DNA of 64,000 nt from Hydrotalea sp. GTDB lineage: Bacteria; Bacteroidota; Bacteroidia; Chitinophagales; Chitinophagaceae. The notes below the pieces were generated by a model, which saw nothing but the letters and a program-made list of their open reading frames with translations, was not told the origin of the DNA and ran no database searches. The stretch is taken from contig DAHXOT010000017.1 in NCBI GenBank assembly GCA_027364735.1, forward strand, positions 1 through 64,000, read 5' to 3'. Position 1 is the stretch's first letter. The number at the start of each line of letters is the position of its first letter. Shown here one piece after another: positions 7,778 to 16,956 of the stretch. The position numbers were made by a program, and so were the translations under genes.

Positions 7778-9643
7778 TTATTTTCCAAACATTCTATCTA
7801 AATAATCTTCTTTAAACTCCAAATAGGTAGGAGCACCGGATATGGTAATATTGGGTGTGGTACACTGAAACAATTCTTCTACCAATGTTTGAATTTCTTT
7901 TTGCGATAGGGCTTGTCCTGCTTTAATAGCATGTTGCCTGCTTATACAACGAATAAGTTTTTCTCTTTTAGAAAATTTTACATCGCTGCTAAAATGTTTA
8001 AACTGCTCTATCAATAATTCAATAGCATGTTTTTCATTTCCTTGTAATACATCGGCCGGCGTACCTTGAATTATAAAGCTATTAGTATGTAACGCTTCAA
8101 CTTGATAGCCTATTATTGTTAATTCGGGTAATAAATCGGTTAATAAAACGGCATCGGCAGTTGCCAATTCTATTGTTACAGGAAATAAATTTTTTTGTGT
8201 AGGCATTTGTTTACTGTGTGCTGCTGTGCTATATCGTTCGTACAAAATTCTTTCATGCGCCAATTGCTGATGCACTACAATAAATCCGTTTAGCGTTGCT
8301 GCAATAAGATAAGTATTGTGTAATTGAATAAAAGATGCTGAAGAAAATGAATTAGGATAAAGTAAAGGTTGCGTACTACTTTTTTTCTCGTAATTAAATA
8401 ATTGAGATCCGGTGCTATCTTCAGTTTCCTGAATTGTACCGCTTGTGGGTTTAGTTTTTTCTAAAAATTCTTTCCAATGTTTTAGTTCGTTTTTTGTTGA
8501 AGGCTCAATAAAATGTGCTTGATTTTTTTTTGTAAATCCTTGATATAAATTCGATGAAGTGGTTATTCCTTTTTTTTCATCGGTAAATGGTTGATTGATG
8601 GCATCTAAGTTTTGTATTTCTGCGTTTAACGAAAAATCTAACGAAGGGGCAATACTAAATTGTGCCAATGCATGTTTTACAGCAGCTTGTACAAATGCAT
8701 ACATTATTTTTTCATCTTCAAACTTTATTTCTTGTTTGGTAGGATGCACATTAATATCCACTTGCGATGGATCTACATCAATAAATAAAACGTAACTCGG
8801 AAAACTATCTTTTGCAATTAAATTATCGAAAGCATTATTTACGGCATGGTTAAGGTAAGCACTTTTAATAAAGCGATTGTTTACAAAAAAATATTGATCG
8901 CCTCTGGTTTTTTTGGTTGTGTCGGGCTTGCCAATAAAACCGTAAATATTCATATAGTCAGTTTCTTCCTTTACGCTTACCAATTTAGCAGTGTAGTTAT
9001 TGCCTAAAATTTGTATAATACGTTGTTTTAAGTTTCCGGGTTCTAAATAAAATACTTGCTGCCCATTACTTATCAATGAAAAAAATAGTTTTGGAAAAGC
9101 CATTGCTACGCGAATAAATTCATCTACAATATGTCGCATTTCTGCAGCATTACTTTTTAAAAAATTTCTTCGGGCAGGAACGTTAAAAAATAAATTCTTC
9201 ATGCTTATACTTGTTCCTATATTACAAGCACAAGGCTCTTGTTGCACAACAGCACTATTCTCAATTTCAATATAAGTTCCTAATTCAGCACCGGCTTTTT
9301 TAGTTTTTATTTCTACTTGTGCTACAGCCGCAATGCTGGCTAATGCTTCACCACGAAACCCCATTGTTTTTATATGAAATAAATCTTCTATCTTTTTAAT
9401 TTTACTGGTAGCATGTCTTTCAAAAGCCATGCGAGCATCGGTTTCGCTCATGCCTATACCATTATCAATTACTTGCACCAAACTTTTACCTGCATCTATA
9501 ATAATTAATTGAATTTGGGTGGCTTCTGCATCTACTGCATTTTCCAATAATTCTTTTACAGCACTTGCCGGACGCTGAATTACTTCACCGGCAGCAATTT
9601 GATTGGCAATATTATCGGGCAATAAATGAATAATGTCGGGCAC
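7778..9643 (-). CDS. mutL: DNA mismatch repair protein MutL
   Basis: A 621-aa MutL. The GHKL ATPase half shows E-L-L-E-N-A-V-D-A (31-39), D-N-G-I-G-M (60-65), the R-H-A-T-S-K lid (76-81) and F-R-G-E-A-L-A-S-I (96-104). The transducer domain ends with V-D-I-N-V-H-P-T-K-Q-E (295-305). A low-complexity linker (about 340-430) precedes the dimerisation domain. In endonuclease-type MutL that domain carries D-Q-H-A-x2-E-x4-E; here the equivalent is H-Q-Q-L-A-H-E-R (458-465), and the late C-P-H-G-R-P-like box is C-T-T-P...I-S-G-A-P-T (594-606). The nicking site therefore appears lost. ATP-dependent mismatch signalling should remain. The gene is monocistronic and divergent from the M3 peptidase. Confidence 0.95.
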   Translation of the reverse strand: MPDIIHLLPDNIANQIAAGEVIQRPASAVKELLENAVDAEATQIQLIIIDAGKSLVQVIDNGIGMSETDARMAFERHATSKIKKIEDLFHIKTMGFRGEALASIAAVAQVEIKTKKAGAELGTYIEIENSAVVQQEPCACNIGTSISMKNLFFNVPARRNFLKSNAAEMRHIVDEFIRVAMAFPKLFFSLISNGQQVFYLEPGNLKQRIIQILGNNYTAKLVSVKEETDYMNIYGFIGKPDTTKKTRGDQYFFVNNRFIKSAYLNHAVNNAFDNLIAKDSFPSYVLFIDVDPSQVDINVHPTKQEIKFEDEKIMYAFVQAAVKHALAQFSIAPSLDFSLNAEIQNLDAINQPFTDEKKGITTSSNLYQGFTKKNQAHFIEPSTKNELKHWKEFLEKTKPTSGTIQETEDSTGSQLFNYEKKSSTQPLLYPNSFSSASFIQLHNTYLIAATLNGFIVVHQQLAHERILYERYSTAAHSKQMPTQKNLFPVTIELATADAVLLTDLLPELTIIGYQVEALHTNSFIIQGTPADVLQGNEKHAIELLIEQFKHFSSDVKFSKREKLIRCISRQHAIKAGQALSQKEIQTLVEELFQCTTPNITISGAPTYLEFKEDYLDRMFGK

Positions 9644-9779
9644 AGAAGTATTATTTTTAGAGGCGGTAAAAATAAAGCATATTGATGAACCTTTATTTAA
9701 ATGATAATTTGATTTTAGTGATAATCAATTAAATGTTGTTAATGATGGTTCTTTATCTTCGCCTCAAAATTTTTATACT

Positions 9780-11498
9780 ATGAATTTGAGTGCTGATATA
9801 AAAAAAATAGAACGAATTTTTTTACCTGCAGATTTTACAGTTACTACTTGGGAAGATTTAGAACCGTATTTTAAAAACTTAAACGATAGAGTAATAAACA
9901 ATGCTGCCGATTTACAAGCATGGTTAAAAGATATGAGCGAATTGGAAGCGGTAATAAGCGAAGAAGCTTGCTGGCGTCAAATAAAAATGACTTGCGATAC
10001 TACCAATAAAAATTTAGAAGAAGCATTTACTTTTTTTATGATGGAAATTCAACCGCATATTCAGCCTTATGCCGATGCGTTAAATAAAAAATTAATTAAC
10101 TCGCCTTATAGCAAAGAATTAGATCAACAAAAATATTTTACTTATTTACGTTCGGTAAAAAAGAATATTGATTTATTTAGAGAAGAAAATATTCCATTAC
10201 AATCGGAGTTGAGTGTAATGCAACAACAATATGGTGTTATTGCAGGCAAGATGACGGTGGAAGTTAATGGCAACGAATATACTTTGCAACAAGCCGGCAA
10301 GTTTTTAGAAAGTCATGATAGAAACTTACGCGAAGAAGTGTATAAAAAAATACAAGAAAGGCGATTGCACGATAAAGATGCCATGCATGATTTATACACA
10401 AAACTGATTGAAAAACGCCATCAGATAGCATTAAATGCAGGGTATCAAAATTATCGCGATTATAAGTTTGTAGAATTAGGCAGATTTGATTATACGAAAG
10501 ACGATTGTTTTCAATTTCATGAAGCAGTTAAATTACATGTATTGCCCATAGTTGATAAAATTTATCAAAACAAAAAAAAGAAATTGGGTTTAGATGTATT
10601 GAAGCCTTGGGATACGGAGGCTGAACCCATTGGTGTGTTGCCTTTAAAGCCTTTTACAACCGGGAAAGATTTGTTAGAAAAATCTGTAACCTGCTTTAAT
10701 GAAATGAATCCATTTTTTGCCAATTGCTTACGAAAAATGGATGAGATGAAACACTTTGATTTAGAAAGTAGAAAAGGAAAAGCACCGGGTGGTTATAATT
10801 GCCCGTTAGCAGAAAGCGGTGCACCATTTATTTTTATGAATGCAGCCGGACAAATGTCTGATGTAACCACTATGGTTCATGAAGGTGGCCATGCTATTCA
10901 TTCTTTTTTATCGCATAATTTAGAATTAAGTGCTTTTAAAGAATATCCAATGGAAATTGCAGAAGTGGCAAGTATGAGTATGGAATTGTTTTCTATGAAT
11001 CATTGGAATAGTTTTTTTGATAATGAAGCCGATTTGAAACGTGCTAAGGAACATCAGCTTGAAAGAACCATTACCATTTTTCCATGGATTGCAATAATTG
11101 ATAAATTTCAGCATTGGGTATACGAAAATCCAACACATACTGTTAATGAAAGAACTGATAAGTGGATTGAAATTGTGAATGAGTTTTCTACCAATGCTAT
11201 TGATGTTAGCGGATTAGAAGCATACAGAAAAATATCTTGGCAACGTCAATTGCATTTATTTGAAGTGCCTTTCTATTATATTGAATATGGTATTGCACAA
11301 TTAGGTGCAATTGGTTTATGGATGCAATACATTAATAATCCTGCACAAGCATTAGAGAATTATGTACATGCATTAAGTTTAGGTGGCACTAAAACCTTAC
11401 CCGAATTATATGCAGCAGCCGGATTAAAATTTGATTTCTCTCCTGACTATATTAAAACATTAATGGAATTTGTAAATGAGCAAATGGAAAAATTGTAG
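9780..11498 (+). CDS. M3-family oligoendopeptidase (PepF-like)
   Basis: A 572-aa cytoplasmic zinc peptidase. The H-E-G-G-H motif (367-371) provides two zinc ligands and the catalytic Glu; the third ligand lies in the following helix E-I-A-E-V-A-S-M. No signal peptide is present. Members of this family cut short peptides and help recycle peptides inside the cell (known). Its length matches PepF-like proteins of Bacteroidota. Upstream, TATCTTCG at 9754-9761 is a one-mismatch version of the Bacteroidota -7 box. The gene converges with the ThrE-type pair, leaving 2 bp between stop codons. Confidence 0.9.
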   Translation: MNLSADIKKIERIFLPADFTVTTWEDLEPYFKNLNDRVINNAADLQAWLKDMSELEAVISEEACWRQIKMTCDTTNKNLEEAFTFFMMEIQPHIQPYADALNKKLINSPYSKELDQQKYFTYLRSVKKNIDLFREENIPLQSELSVMQQQYGVIAGKMTVEVNGNEYTLQQAGKFLESHDRNLREEVYKKIQERRLHDKDAMHDLYTKLIEKRHQIALNAGYQNYRDYKFVELGRFDYTKDDCFQFHEAVKLHVLPIVDKIYQNKKKKLGLDVLKPWDTEAEPIGVLPLKPFTTGKDLLEKSVTCFNEMNPFFANCLRKMDEMKHFDLESRKGKAPGGYNCPLAESGAPFIFMNAAGQMSDVTTMVHEGGHAIHSFLSHNLELSAFKEYPMEIAEVASMSMELFSMNHWNSFFDNEADLKRAKEHQLERTITIFPWIAIIDKFQHWVYENPTHTVNERTDKWIEIVNEFSTNAIDVSGLEAYRKISWQRQLHLFEVPFYYIEYGIAQLGAIGLWMQYINNPAQALENYVHALSLGGTKTLPELYAAAGLKFDFSPDYIKTLMEFVNEQMEKL

Positions 11499-11500
11499 CA

Positions 11501-11989
11501 CTATTTCTTTATCAATCGAATATTTTTTGCCGATTCTTTTCGCATAACGTGCATAGGTATGGCAACGCCTACAGCCAGCGACATAAGAATGAATAATGTT
11601 TTAAGTCCGTTATTCATGGTTTCAGCTAATATGGTATTATAATCTGCTCCTATTGCACCGGTTAATTTAATAAACCCTAAAGTTGTTCTGTATGCAAAAA
11701 CACCGGGTATTAAAGGTATTACAGATGGTATGGCAAATATCATTGGAGGTACATGCCTATAGTGTGCAATTGGTATGCTTAAAATTCCTACGGCAATAGC
11801 TCCGGTAAAAGAAGCCAATACAATAGCATCTTTATTGTAATACAGTAAAATAATTTTTAGTATGCCACCAATTGCTCCACCAAGCCAAATAGCAAACAGC
11901 GTTCGAGGAGGGGCATTAAATAATATTCCAAACCCTAAGGCGGCAAAGCCAAACCAAAAAAATTTTTCAAATAAAATTATCTCATTCAT
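11501..11989 (-). CDS. Threonine/serine exporter, small membrane subunit (ThrE C-terminal half)
   Basis: A 162-aa integral membrane protein with about five hydrophobic segments and the small-residue motifs P-x-x-I-P-L-I-P-G and F-A-Y-R-T-x-x-G of the DUF3815 half of ThrE. In Corynebacterium ThrE a single chain exports threonine and serine; in many bacteria the two halves are separate genes (known). It shares a single base with the stop of the preceding larger subunit, so the two are translationally coupled. Substrate is inferred from the family. Confidence 0.8.
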   Translation of the reverse strand: MNEIILFEKFFWFGFAALGFGILFNAPPRTLFAIWLGGAIGGILKIILLYYNKDAIVLASFTGAIAVGILSIPIAHYRHVPPMIFAIPSVIPLIPGVFAYRTTLGFIKLTGAIGADYNTILAETMNNGLKTLFILMSLAVGVAIPMHVMRKESAKNIRLIKK

Positions 11990-12762
11990 TATTTAAAATT
12001 ATAAATGTGCATAGCGGTTACCAATCCTAATGCAATTGAAAATGCAATCATTAAACCATTAATACCTCTTACCATTCCGTTTTGAATATTTCCATCAATT
12101 AAATCGGTAAAAGAATTTATTAGTGGAACACCGGGAATTAAAAATAATACACAGGTTGCAAATGCATGTTCTAAATCAATTGGTAAACCGGCTTTAATAA
12201 AAGCACCTGCAAAAAGTGAGGCAGCCAATGCACCGAAATAAACACAAAAATATTGGTTGAAGTTTTTTTTAACAGCCTCTTGTCTAACAAATAATCCTAT
12301 AAATGTTGCTCCAAAAGTAATTAGCATTTCTATGGCATTGCCACCAAATAAATAGCAAAAAGATGCACCGGATAAACTTACTAAAAATAAAATAATTAAT
12401 CGGGGATAATGGGGTAATGCAGATAACCTGTTTAGTTCGGTTTTAATTTGCTGAATAGATAAATTTTTAATTACAACATCCCAACTTAATCTACTGATTC
12501 CTGAAATTAATTTTAAATTAACTCCTTGCTGATTAATACTTCGCATGCCATTAAATAAGGAGTTGTCATCTTCTTTATTTAAAGTAAGTGAAACAGATTT
12601 TGGACCAATAGTGGTATAGCAATGATAATTAAAAGCTGAAGCAATTCTGGTAATGGTTAATCTAATTCTGCTGCAACTGGCACCCGAGCTTAATAGCATA
12701 ATACCAACATCTAATAATAGAGAGCCTAAATCTTTTACTTCAGTTGTATTGGATGATTCCAT
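11989..12762 (-). CDS. Threonine/serine exporter, large subunit (ThrE N-terminal half, DUF1212)
   Basis: A 257-aa protein with an N-terminal cytoplasmic portion (about 1-115) followed by five membrane segments. Family features seen are the early L-L-S-S-G-A-S-C-S-R segment and the membrane motif L-I-P-G-V-P-L-I-N-S-F-x-D-L-I-D-G. It is the first gene of a two-gene unit with the small ThrE subunit and has about 95 bp of leader before the ricT-like gene upstream. Amino-acid export is the family role and is inferred here. Confidence 0.82.
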   Translation of the reverse strand: MESSNTTEVKDLGSLLLDVGIMLLSSGASCSRIRLTITRIASAFNYHCYTTIGPKSVSLTLNKEDDNSLFNGMRSINQQGVNLKLISGISRLSWDVVIKNLSIQQIKTELNRLSALPHYPRLIILFLVSLSGASFCYLFGGNAIEMLITFGATFIGLFVRQEAVKKNFNQYFCVYFGALAASLFAGAFIKAGLPIDLEHAFATCVLFLIPGVPLINSFTDLIDGNIQNGMVRGINGLMIAFSIALGLVTAMHIYNFK

Positions 12763-12857
12763 TCAATAAAAGTTGAATTCTGTAATAACATTATTGTGCA
12801 AAAATATATTTATTTAATTGCTTATAATATGACGAAATTCATAGGATGTATTGAATA

Positions 12858-14093
12858 TTATTTTTTAGGTAAAGAACCGGGTCGTTGATTGGGATATGGG
12901 TTATCTTTAAAATTTCTGTTTTTATTTCTATTATCTTGTTGTTTGGGTTTTTGTTCTTGAAATTGATTTTTGTTGATAGCTTGTTGTTCCTTTCTGCGTT
13001 TATCATTTCTCTCTAAACTCTTTAAACTAATATGTCCTACCACATCTACAAATTGATGTTCAACTTCTTTTGGTTTATTGCTGGTTACATCTACAGCTTC
13101 TAACTCATCGGGTTTTATTCCTTGTGCATTTAATCGTAAAATTTCTTTTACACGTTGAATAGTTAATGGATAATGTTTATTGCCTCCTTCCAAAATATAC
13201 CACATTAGGTTTTTAAAAATATCTTTCTTTATTAATGAGGCTCTGCCTTTTGCTATTTCAAGCGATTCGGCATTATCCGGAAAATGTTGTAGTGCATCTA
13301 AATAAGTATCCAATTCAAAATTTAGGCAACATTTTAATCGGCCACATTGACCACTTAATTTAGTTTGATTAATAGAAAGGTTTTGATAACGTGCAGCAGT
13401 AGTATTCACACTTTTAAAATCGCTTAGCCAAGTGCTGCAACATAATTCTCTTCCACAACTTCCAATACCGCCAACTTTTGCAGCTTCTTGCCTAATACCA
13501 ATCTGCCTCATTTCTACTTTTAATTTAAATTCGCCGGCATATTGTTTAATCAATTCTCTAAAATCAACTCTGTCATCAGCGGTATAAAAAAATGTTGCTT
13601 TTTTGCCATCTGCCTGAATTTCTACTTCACTCAATTTCATTTGTAAATTCAATGCAATGGCAAGTTCTCTGCTTCGAGCCTGAACTTTTGCTTCGCGTGA
13701 CTTATTAAAGTTAAAAGTTTCAATATCTCTATCGGTGCTTTTGCGTAAAATTTTTTTCATGTCGGGATTCCATTCGTCAATTCCTTTTTTCTTAAGTTGT
13801 AAACGAACTAATTCACCTGTTAGCGAAACTTCTCCTACATCAAAACCTCCAACACCTTCAATGGTAACATAATCTCCTTTTTCTAAATATTGTAGGGTAG
13901 TATTTCGGTAATAATCTTTTCTGCTTCCATTTTTAAAACTTACTTCAATAATTTTACAAGAGTTTTCTACATCAGTCATAGGAAGATTGCATAACCAATC
14001 GTGTATATTCAATCGGTTACATCCGCCGGTAGAGCATCCGCCATTGCTATTACAACCATTTGGTTTTCCTATTCCGCAAGATCCACAAGCCAT
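12858..14093 (-). CDS. ricT: PSP1/RicT (YaaT-like) protein
   Basis: A 411-aa protein with a PSP1 domain. The N-terminus is Cys-rich (Cys at 3, 6, 14, 20, 25, 35), and the core holds the conserved C-G-R-E-L-C-C (213-219) and C-G-R-L-K-C-C (250-256) motifs expected for the Fe-S-binding RicT/YaaT family. In Bacillus subtilis RicT acts with RicA and RicF on RNase Y-dependent RNA processing (known); whether that holds in Bacteroidota is not known to me. The last 50 residues are a Lys/Asn/Gln-rich tail likely to be disordered. Its partner position next to holB (14341-15537, same strand, 247 bp apart) is a familiar arrangement in this phylum. Confidence 0.8.
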   Translation of the reverse strand: MACGSCGIGKPNGCNSNGGCSTGGCNRLNIHDWLCNLPMTDVENSCKIIEVSFKNGSRKDYYRNTTLQYLEKGDYVTIEGVGGFDVGEVSLTGELVRLQLKKKGIDEWNPDMKKILRKSTDRDIETFNFNKSREAKVQARSRELAIALNLQMKLSEVEIQADGKKATFFYTADDRVDFRELIKQYAGEFKLKVEMRQIGIRQEAAKVGGIGSCGRELCCSTWLSDFKSVNTTAARYQNLSINQTKLSGQCGRLKCCLNFELDTYLDALQHFPDNAESLEIAKGRASLIKKDIFKNLMWYILEGGNKHYPLTIQRVKEILRLNAQGIKPDELEAVDVTSNKPKEVEHQFVDVVGHISLKSLERNDKRRKEQQAINKNQFQEQKPKQQDNRNKNRNFKDNPYPNQRPGSLPKK

Positions 14094-14340
14094 TTATAGG
14101 TATAATTTAAGATTTGTAATTTAATTGGTTAAGTTAGGATAAATATGATAGAAATAGTATCCTTCTTATCCATTTTGATAAAATTCAAAAATAAGGAAAT
14201 TAACTGTAGGCTTAGTAAGTGTAAATAAAATTGCTACCACTCCGGCGGGAAATAAAAGTTATATACAGCAATAAACTTTGTAATTGCCGGTAGTAAAAGG
14301 GAATAATTTATTTGGGGATTAACTTTAAAAACTTTTGATA

Positions 14341-15537
14341 TTATAATACCATTTGTTCCTTATTTTGAATAATGTGTTGCAGTTTAATGGTAAGTGCCTG
14401 AAATAACATTTTTGCATTGGCATTGCGTTCAATATAGTAAGTGGCTTTATCAATTTCTTCTACAATAGCTTGTTGTTGGCTTACAGATGCAATTTTATTT
14501 AAACGTTGTGCAAAATCTTTTTCCTTATCGGCAATAACAATATTTTCTGCTCCAAGTATTTTTATACGAATACTTTGTTGTAATAAGTGATTAAAGTAGC
14601 GTAAAAATTGTTTTTGTTTTTCTCTTCCCAATTTGCCGGCGTCTTCTGTAAATTTAATTTGGGCAATAGGCCCACCTTTAATTGTTGCATTTAGCCATTC
14701 TCTTAATAAATTTTGCCAATCTTCTTCGCTATGTTGTAATAATTGCAGGGCTTCGCGATAATTGCCTTCGCAAATGGCAGCAATTTGATGCGATATTGCA
14801 GCATTGGCATTGGCTCTGGTTAGTAGTGCATTTTCTATATCGTTATTTTCAAGAGAAGGAACTTTTACTAATTGGCATCTGCTTAAAATGGTAGGTAAAA
14901 TTTGTTCTTCATTCTCTGCAACTAAAATAAATAAAGTATTTGGCGGAGGCTCTTCAATAAGTTTTAATAATTTATTTCCTTCTTTACCTAAATATTCGGG
15001 CATCCATAGTATTAAAACTTTATAGTCGCTTTCAAAACTTTTAAGGTTTAGTTTTCGCATAATATCGTTACATTCTTCGGCAGTAATATTTCCTTGTTTA
15101 TTATCTGCACCAATAAATTGTAACCAATCGTATACATTGCCATACGGCATTAATTTAATAAACTCTCTCCATTCACTTATATAATCGGTACTAACTGGTT
15201 TATCGCCGGCTTTTTTAGGAATTACGGGATAAGAAAAATGAAGATCGGGATGAATTAATTGTTGTGCTCTTTGGAAAGAGGGTAATAAATAAATTTCGTT
15301 GGGATGAATAAATGATGGAACAGTTTCTATTGCTGTAAAGCCGCCAAATAAATCTTCTACCATTGGCGATGGTTGCGGTAAGCATACAACATATTGTGCA
15401 AATGCCAATGCTAATGGTAATGCACCGCTACCTTCTTTGCCTAAAAATAATAATGCATGGCTAAGACGGTTTTGTTGCACCATTTCGGTAAGATGTTGTT
15501 TTACATCGTTTAATCCTATTACTTCATTAAAAAGCAT
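14341..15537 (-). CDS. holB: DNA polymerase III subunit delta'
   Basis: A 398-aa clamp-loader subunit. The P-loop region reads G-K-E-G-S-G-A-L rather than G-x-x-G-x-G-K-T, as expected for delta', which does not bind ATP. Later conserved segments are K-L-L-K-L-I-E-E-P-P (about residues 187-196), L-F-I-L-V-A-E-N and I-L-S-R-C-Q. The protein belongs to the sliding-clamp loader with delta and tau/gamma. The zinc-binding cysteines of E. coli delta' are not evident. Its stop is followed by about 250 bp before ricT. A terminator hairpin separates it from the upstream glutathione peroxidase gene, so it probably has its own promoter. Confidence 0.85.
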   Translation of the reverse strand: MLFNEVIGLNDVKQHLTEMVQQNRLSHALLFLGKEGSGALPLALAFAQYVVCLPQPSPMVEDLFGGFTAIETVPSFIHPNEIYLLPSFQRAQQLIHPDLHFSYPVIPKKAGDKPVSTDYISEWREFIKLMPYGNVYDWLQFIGADNKQGNITAEECNDIMRKLNLKSFESDYKVLILWMPEYLGKEGNKLLKLIEEPPPNTLFILVAENEEQILPTILSRCQLVKVPSLENNDIENALLTRANANAAISHQIAAICEGNYREALQLLQHSEEDWQNLLREWLNATIKGGPIAQIKFTEDAGKLGREKQKQFLRYFNHLLQQSIRIKILGAENIVIADKEKDFAQRLNKIASVSQQQAIVEEIDKATYYIERNANAKMLFQALTIKLQHIIQNKEQMVL

Positions 15538-15553
15538 AAATGTGGCACAAAAT

Positions 15554-15586
15554 AAAAAGAAGATGTTAATGCAACATCTTCTTTTT
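15554..15586 (-). terminator. Intrinsic terminator after the glutathione peroxidase gene
   Basis: A 14-bp perfect stem (AAAAAGAAGATGTT / AACATCTTCTTTTT) with a 5-nt loop. On the minus strand it ends in a T run and lies just past the stop of the peroxidase gene. Confidence 0.8.
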
Positions 15587-15607
15587 AATAATCTTTATCA
15601 CAAGTTA

Positions 15608-16147
15608 TTATTTTAAGTATTTAGTTATTTCATCGTCGGTTGGTTTTACTTTACTGGGAAAATAGGCTATAAGTTTTCCGTTTTCGTCTATCAAAAATTT
15701 ATTAAAGTTCCAAGTAATGGTAGCATCTAAAACGCCATTTTCGCTTTTATTACAAAGCCATTTATAAATCGGTGCTATATTATTTCCTTTTACATCAATC
15801 TTTGCGGCTAAAGGAAAAGTTACACCATAATTTTTTTTACAAAATGTTTGAATTTCTTGTGCAGATCCGGGCTCTTGACCGCCAAATTGGTTACACGGAA
15901 ATCCTACAATTACCAGTTTATCTTTATACTCGGTATACAGTTTTTGTAATGCTTCGTATTGCGGTGTAAAACCACATTCAGAAGCTGTATTAACTATTAA
16001 AATTTTTTTTCCTTTAAAGGAAGAAAAATTAATTTCACTGCCATTTAGTGCTTTTACTTTAAAAGCATAAATATTGGTGATGTTAGTTCTGTTAATGGTA
16101 AATGCAGATAATGCTGTCATAATTGTAAAAATTGCTGCGTATTTCAT
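15608..16147 (-). CDS. Glutathione-peroxidase-family thiol peroxidase
   Basis: A 179-aa protein with an N-terminal hydrophobic signal (residues 1-17), so probably periplasmic. The peroxidatic Cys58 sits in N-T-A-S-E-C-G-F-T, with partner motifs F-P-C-N-Q-F-G-G-Q-E-P-G (83-94) and W-N-F-N-K-F (146-151), which supply the Gln, Trp and Asn of the catalytic tetrad. It uses Cys, not selenocysteine. Bacterial members usually reduce peroxides with thioredoxin rather than glutathione (known). It lies between comF and holB with its own terminator. Confidence 0.9.
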   Translation of the reverse strand: MKYAAIFTIMTALSAFTINRTNITNIYAFKVKALNGSEINFSSFKGKKILIVNTASECGFTPQYEALQKLYTEYKDKLVIVGFPCNQFGGQEPGSAQEIQTFCKKNYGVTFPLAAKIDVKGNNIAPIYKWLCNKSENGVLDATITWNFNKFLIDENGKLIAYFPSKVKPTDDEITKYLK

Positions 16148-16198
16148 GATTGAGTTTTTTTATACAACAAATAGAAAGCATTAAAGTTGAAAATGCAA

Positions 16199-16900
16199 TT
16201 AAATTGTATAAGCAACAGTAGCAATACTTAATTGTGTATTGCCAATTGCTAAAATAGCATTTCCGCAAGCTTCTAAAGTGGCACCTGTAGTAACAACATC
16301 ATCCACCAATAAAATGTGTTTTCCTTCAAGTACCTTGGTATTTGTAACTGCAAAAGCATTTTCCATATTTTGCCAACGATGTATTCTATTTTGTTTGGTT
16401 TGAGTTGCTGTAAAATGAGTTCTAATTACCGTTTTGGTTAGGATGGGTTTATGAATGATAGATGCTATTCCATCGCAAATAATTGTAGATTGATTATAAC
16501 CTCGTTGTATTTCTTTTTTGGGGTTAAGCGGAAGCGGAACTAAGTAATCGATAGTATTAAACCTATTAGACTGTTGTATCATTAAGCCAATCATTCTTCC
16601 TAAAAAATATCCTGCCTTTTTATTTTTCTTATATTTTAATTCAACCATTAAATGTTGTATTAAAGCATCTTTGGTAAAATAATAGCCGGCGGCAGCAGCA
16701 TTAATATTTAATCGGCCATAAAATGTTTTTTCTACAGGGTTATTTGGTTGCGAGAAGAAATTGGTTTCGGGTAATTGATGTAAGCATTGTAAACAAAGTA
16801 CATCGGAAGTATTTAAATTATCAGAACCACATTCTATACAATTATGCGGAAAAAATAAATGTAAAAAATGATGGGTATATAATTTAATAGTTGAAAACAT
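16199..16900 (-). CDS. comF: ComF family phosphoribosyltransferase-like protein
   Basis: A 233-aa ComF homologue. An N-terminal zinc ribbon has Cys21, Cys24, Cys36 and Cys39. The C-terminal type I phosphoribosyltransferase fold has the PRPP-binding loop L-L-V-D-D-V-V-T-T-G-A-T near residues 195-206, and the segment R-G-Y-N-Q-S typical of ComF is intact. ComF proteins act in the cytoplasm during DNA uptake and transformation (known genetics). A comEC gene is also present at 52.4-54.5 kb, so natural competence is possible. Confidence 0.88.
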   Translation of the reverse strand: MFSTIKLYTHHFLHLFFPHNCIECGSDNLNTSDVLCLQCLHQLPETNFFSQPNNPVEKTFYGRLNINAAAAGYYFTKDALIQHLMVELKYKKNKKAGYFLGRMIGLMIQQSNRFNTIDYLVPLPLNPKKEIQRGYNQSTIICDGIASIIHKPILTKTVIRTHFTATQTKQNRIHRWQNMENAFAVTNTKVLEGKHILLVDDVVTTGATLEACGNAILAIGNTQLSIATVAYTI

Positions 16901-16956
16901 AAATAAAAATACATGAATTTTATTTATAACGTAAAAGTGTAGAATAGCTTTATCTG

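Noticed and set aside
14094-14340. Possible RNA gene between ricT and holB
   Set aside because: No tRNA or stable hairpin structure was found in the 247-bp gap.
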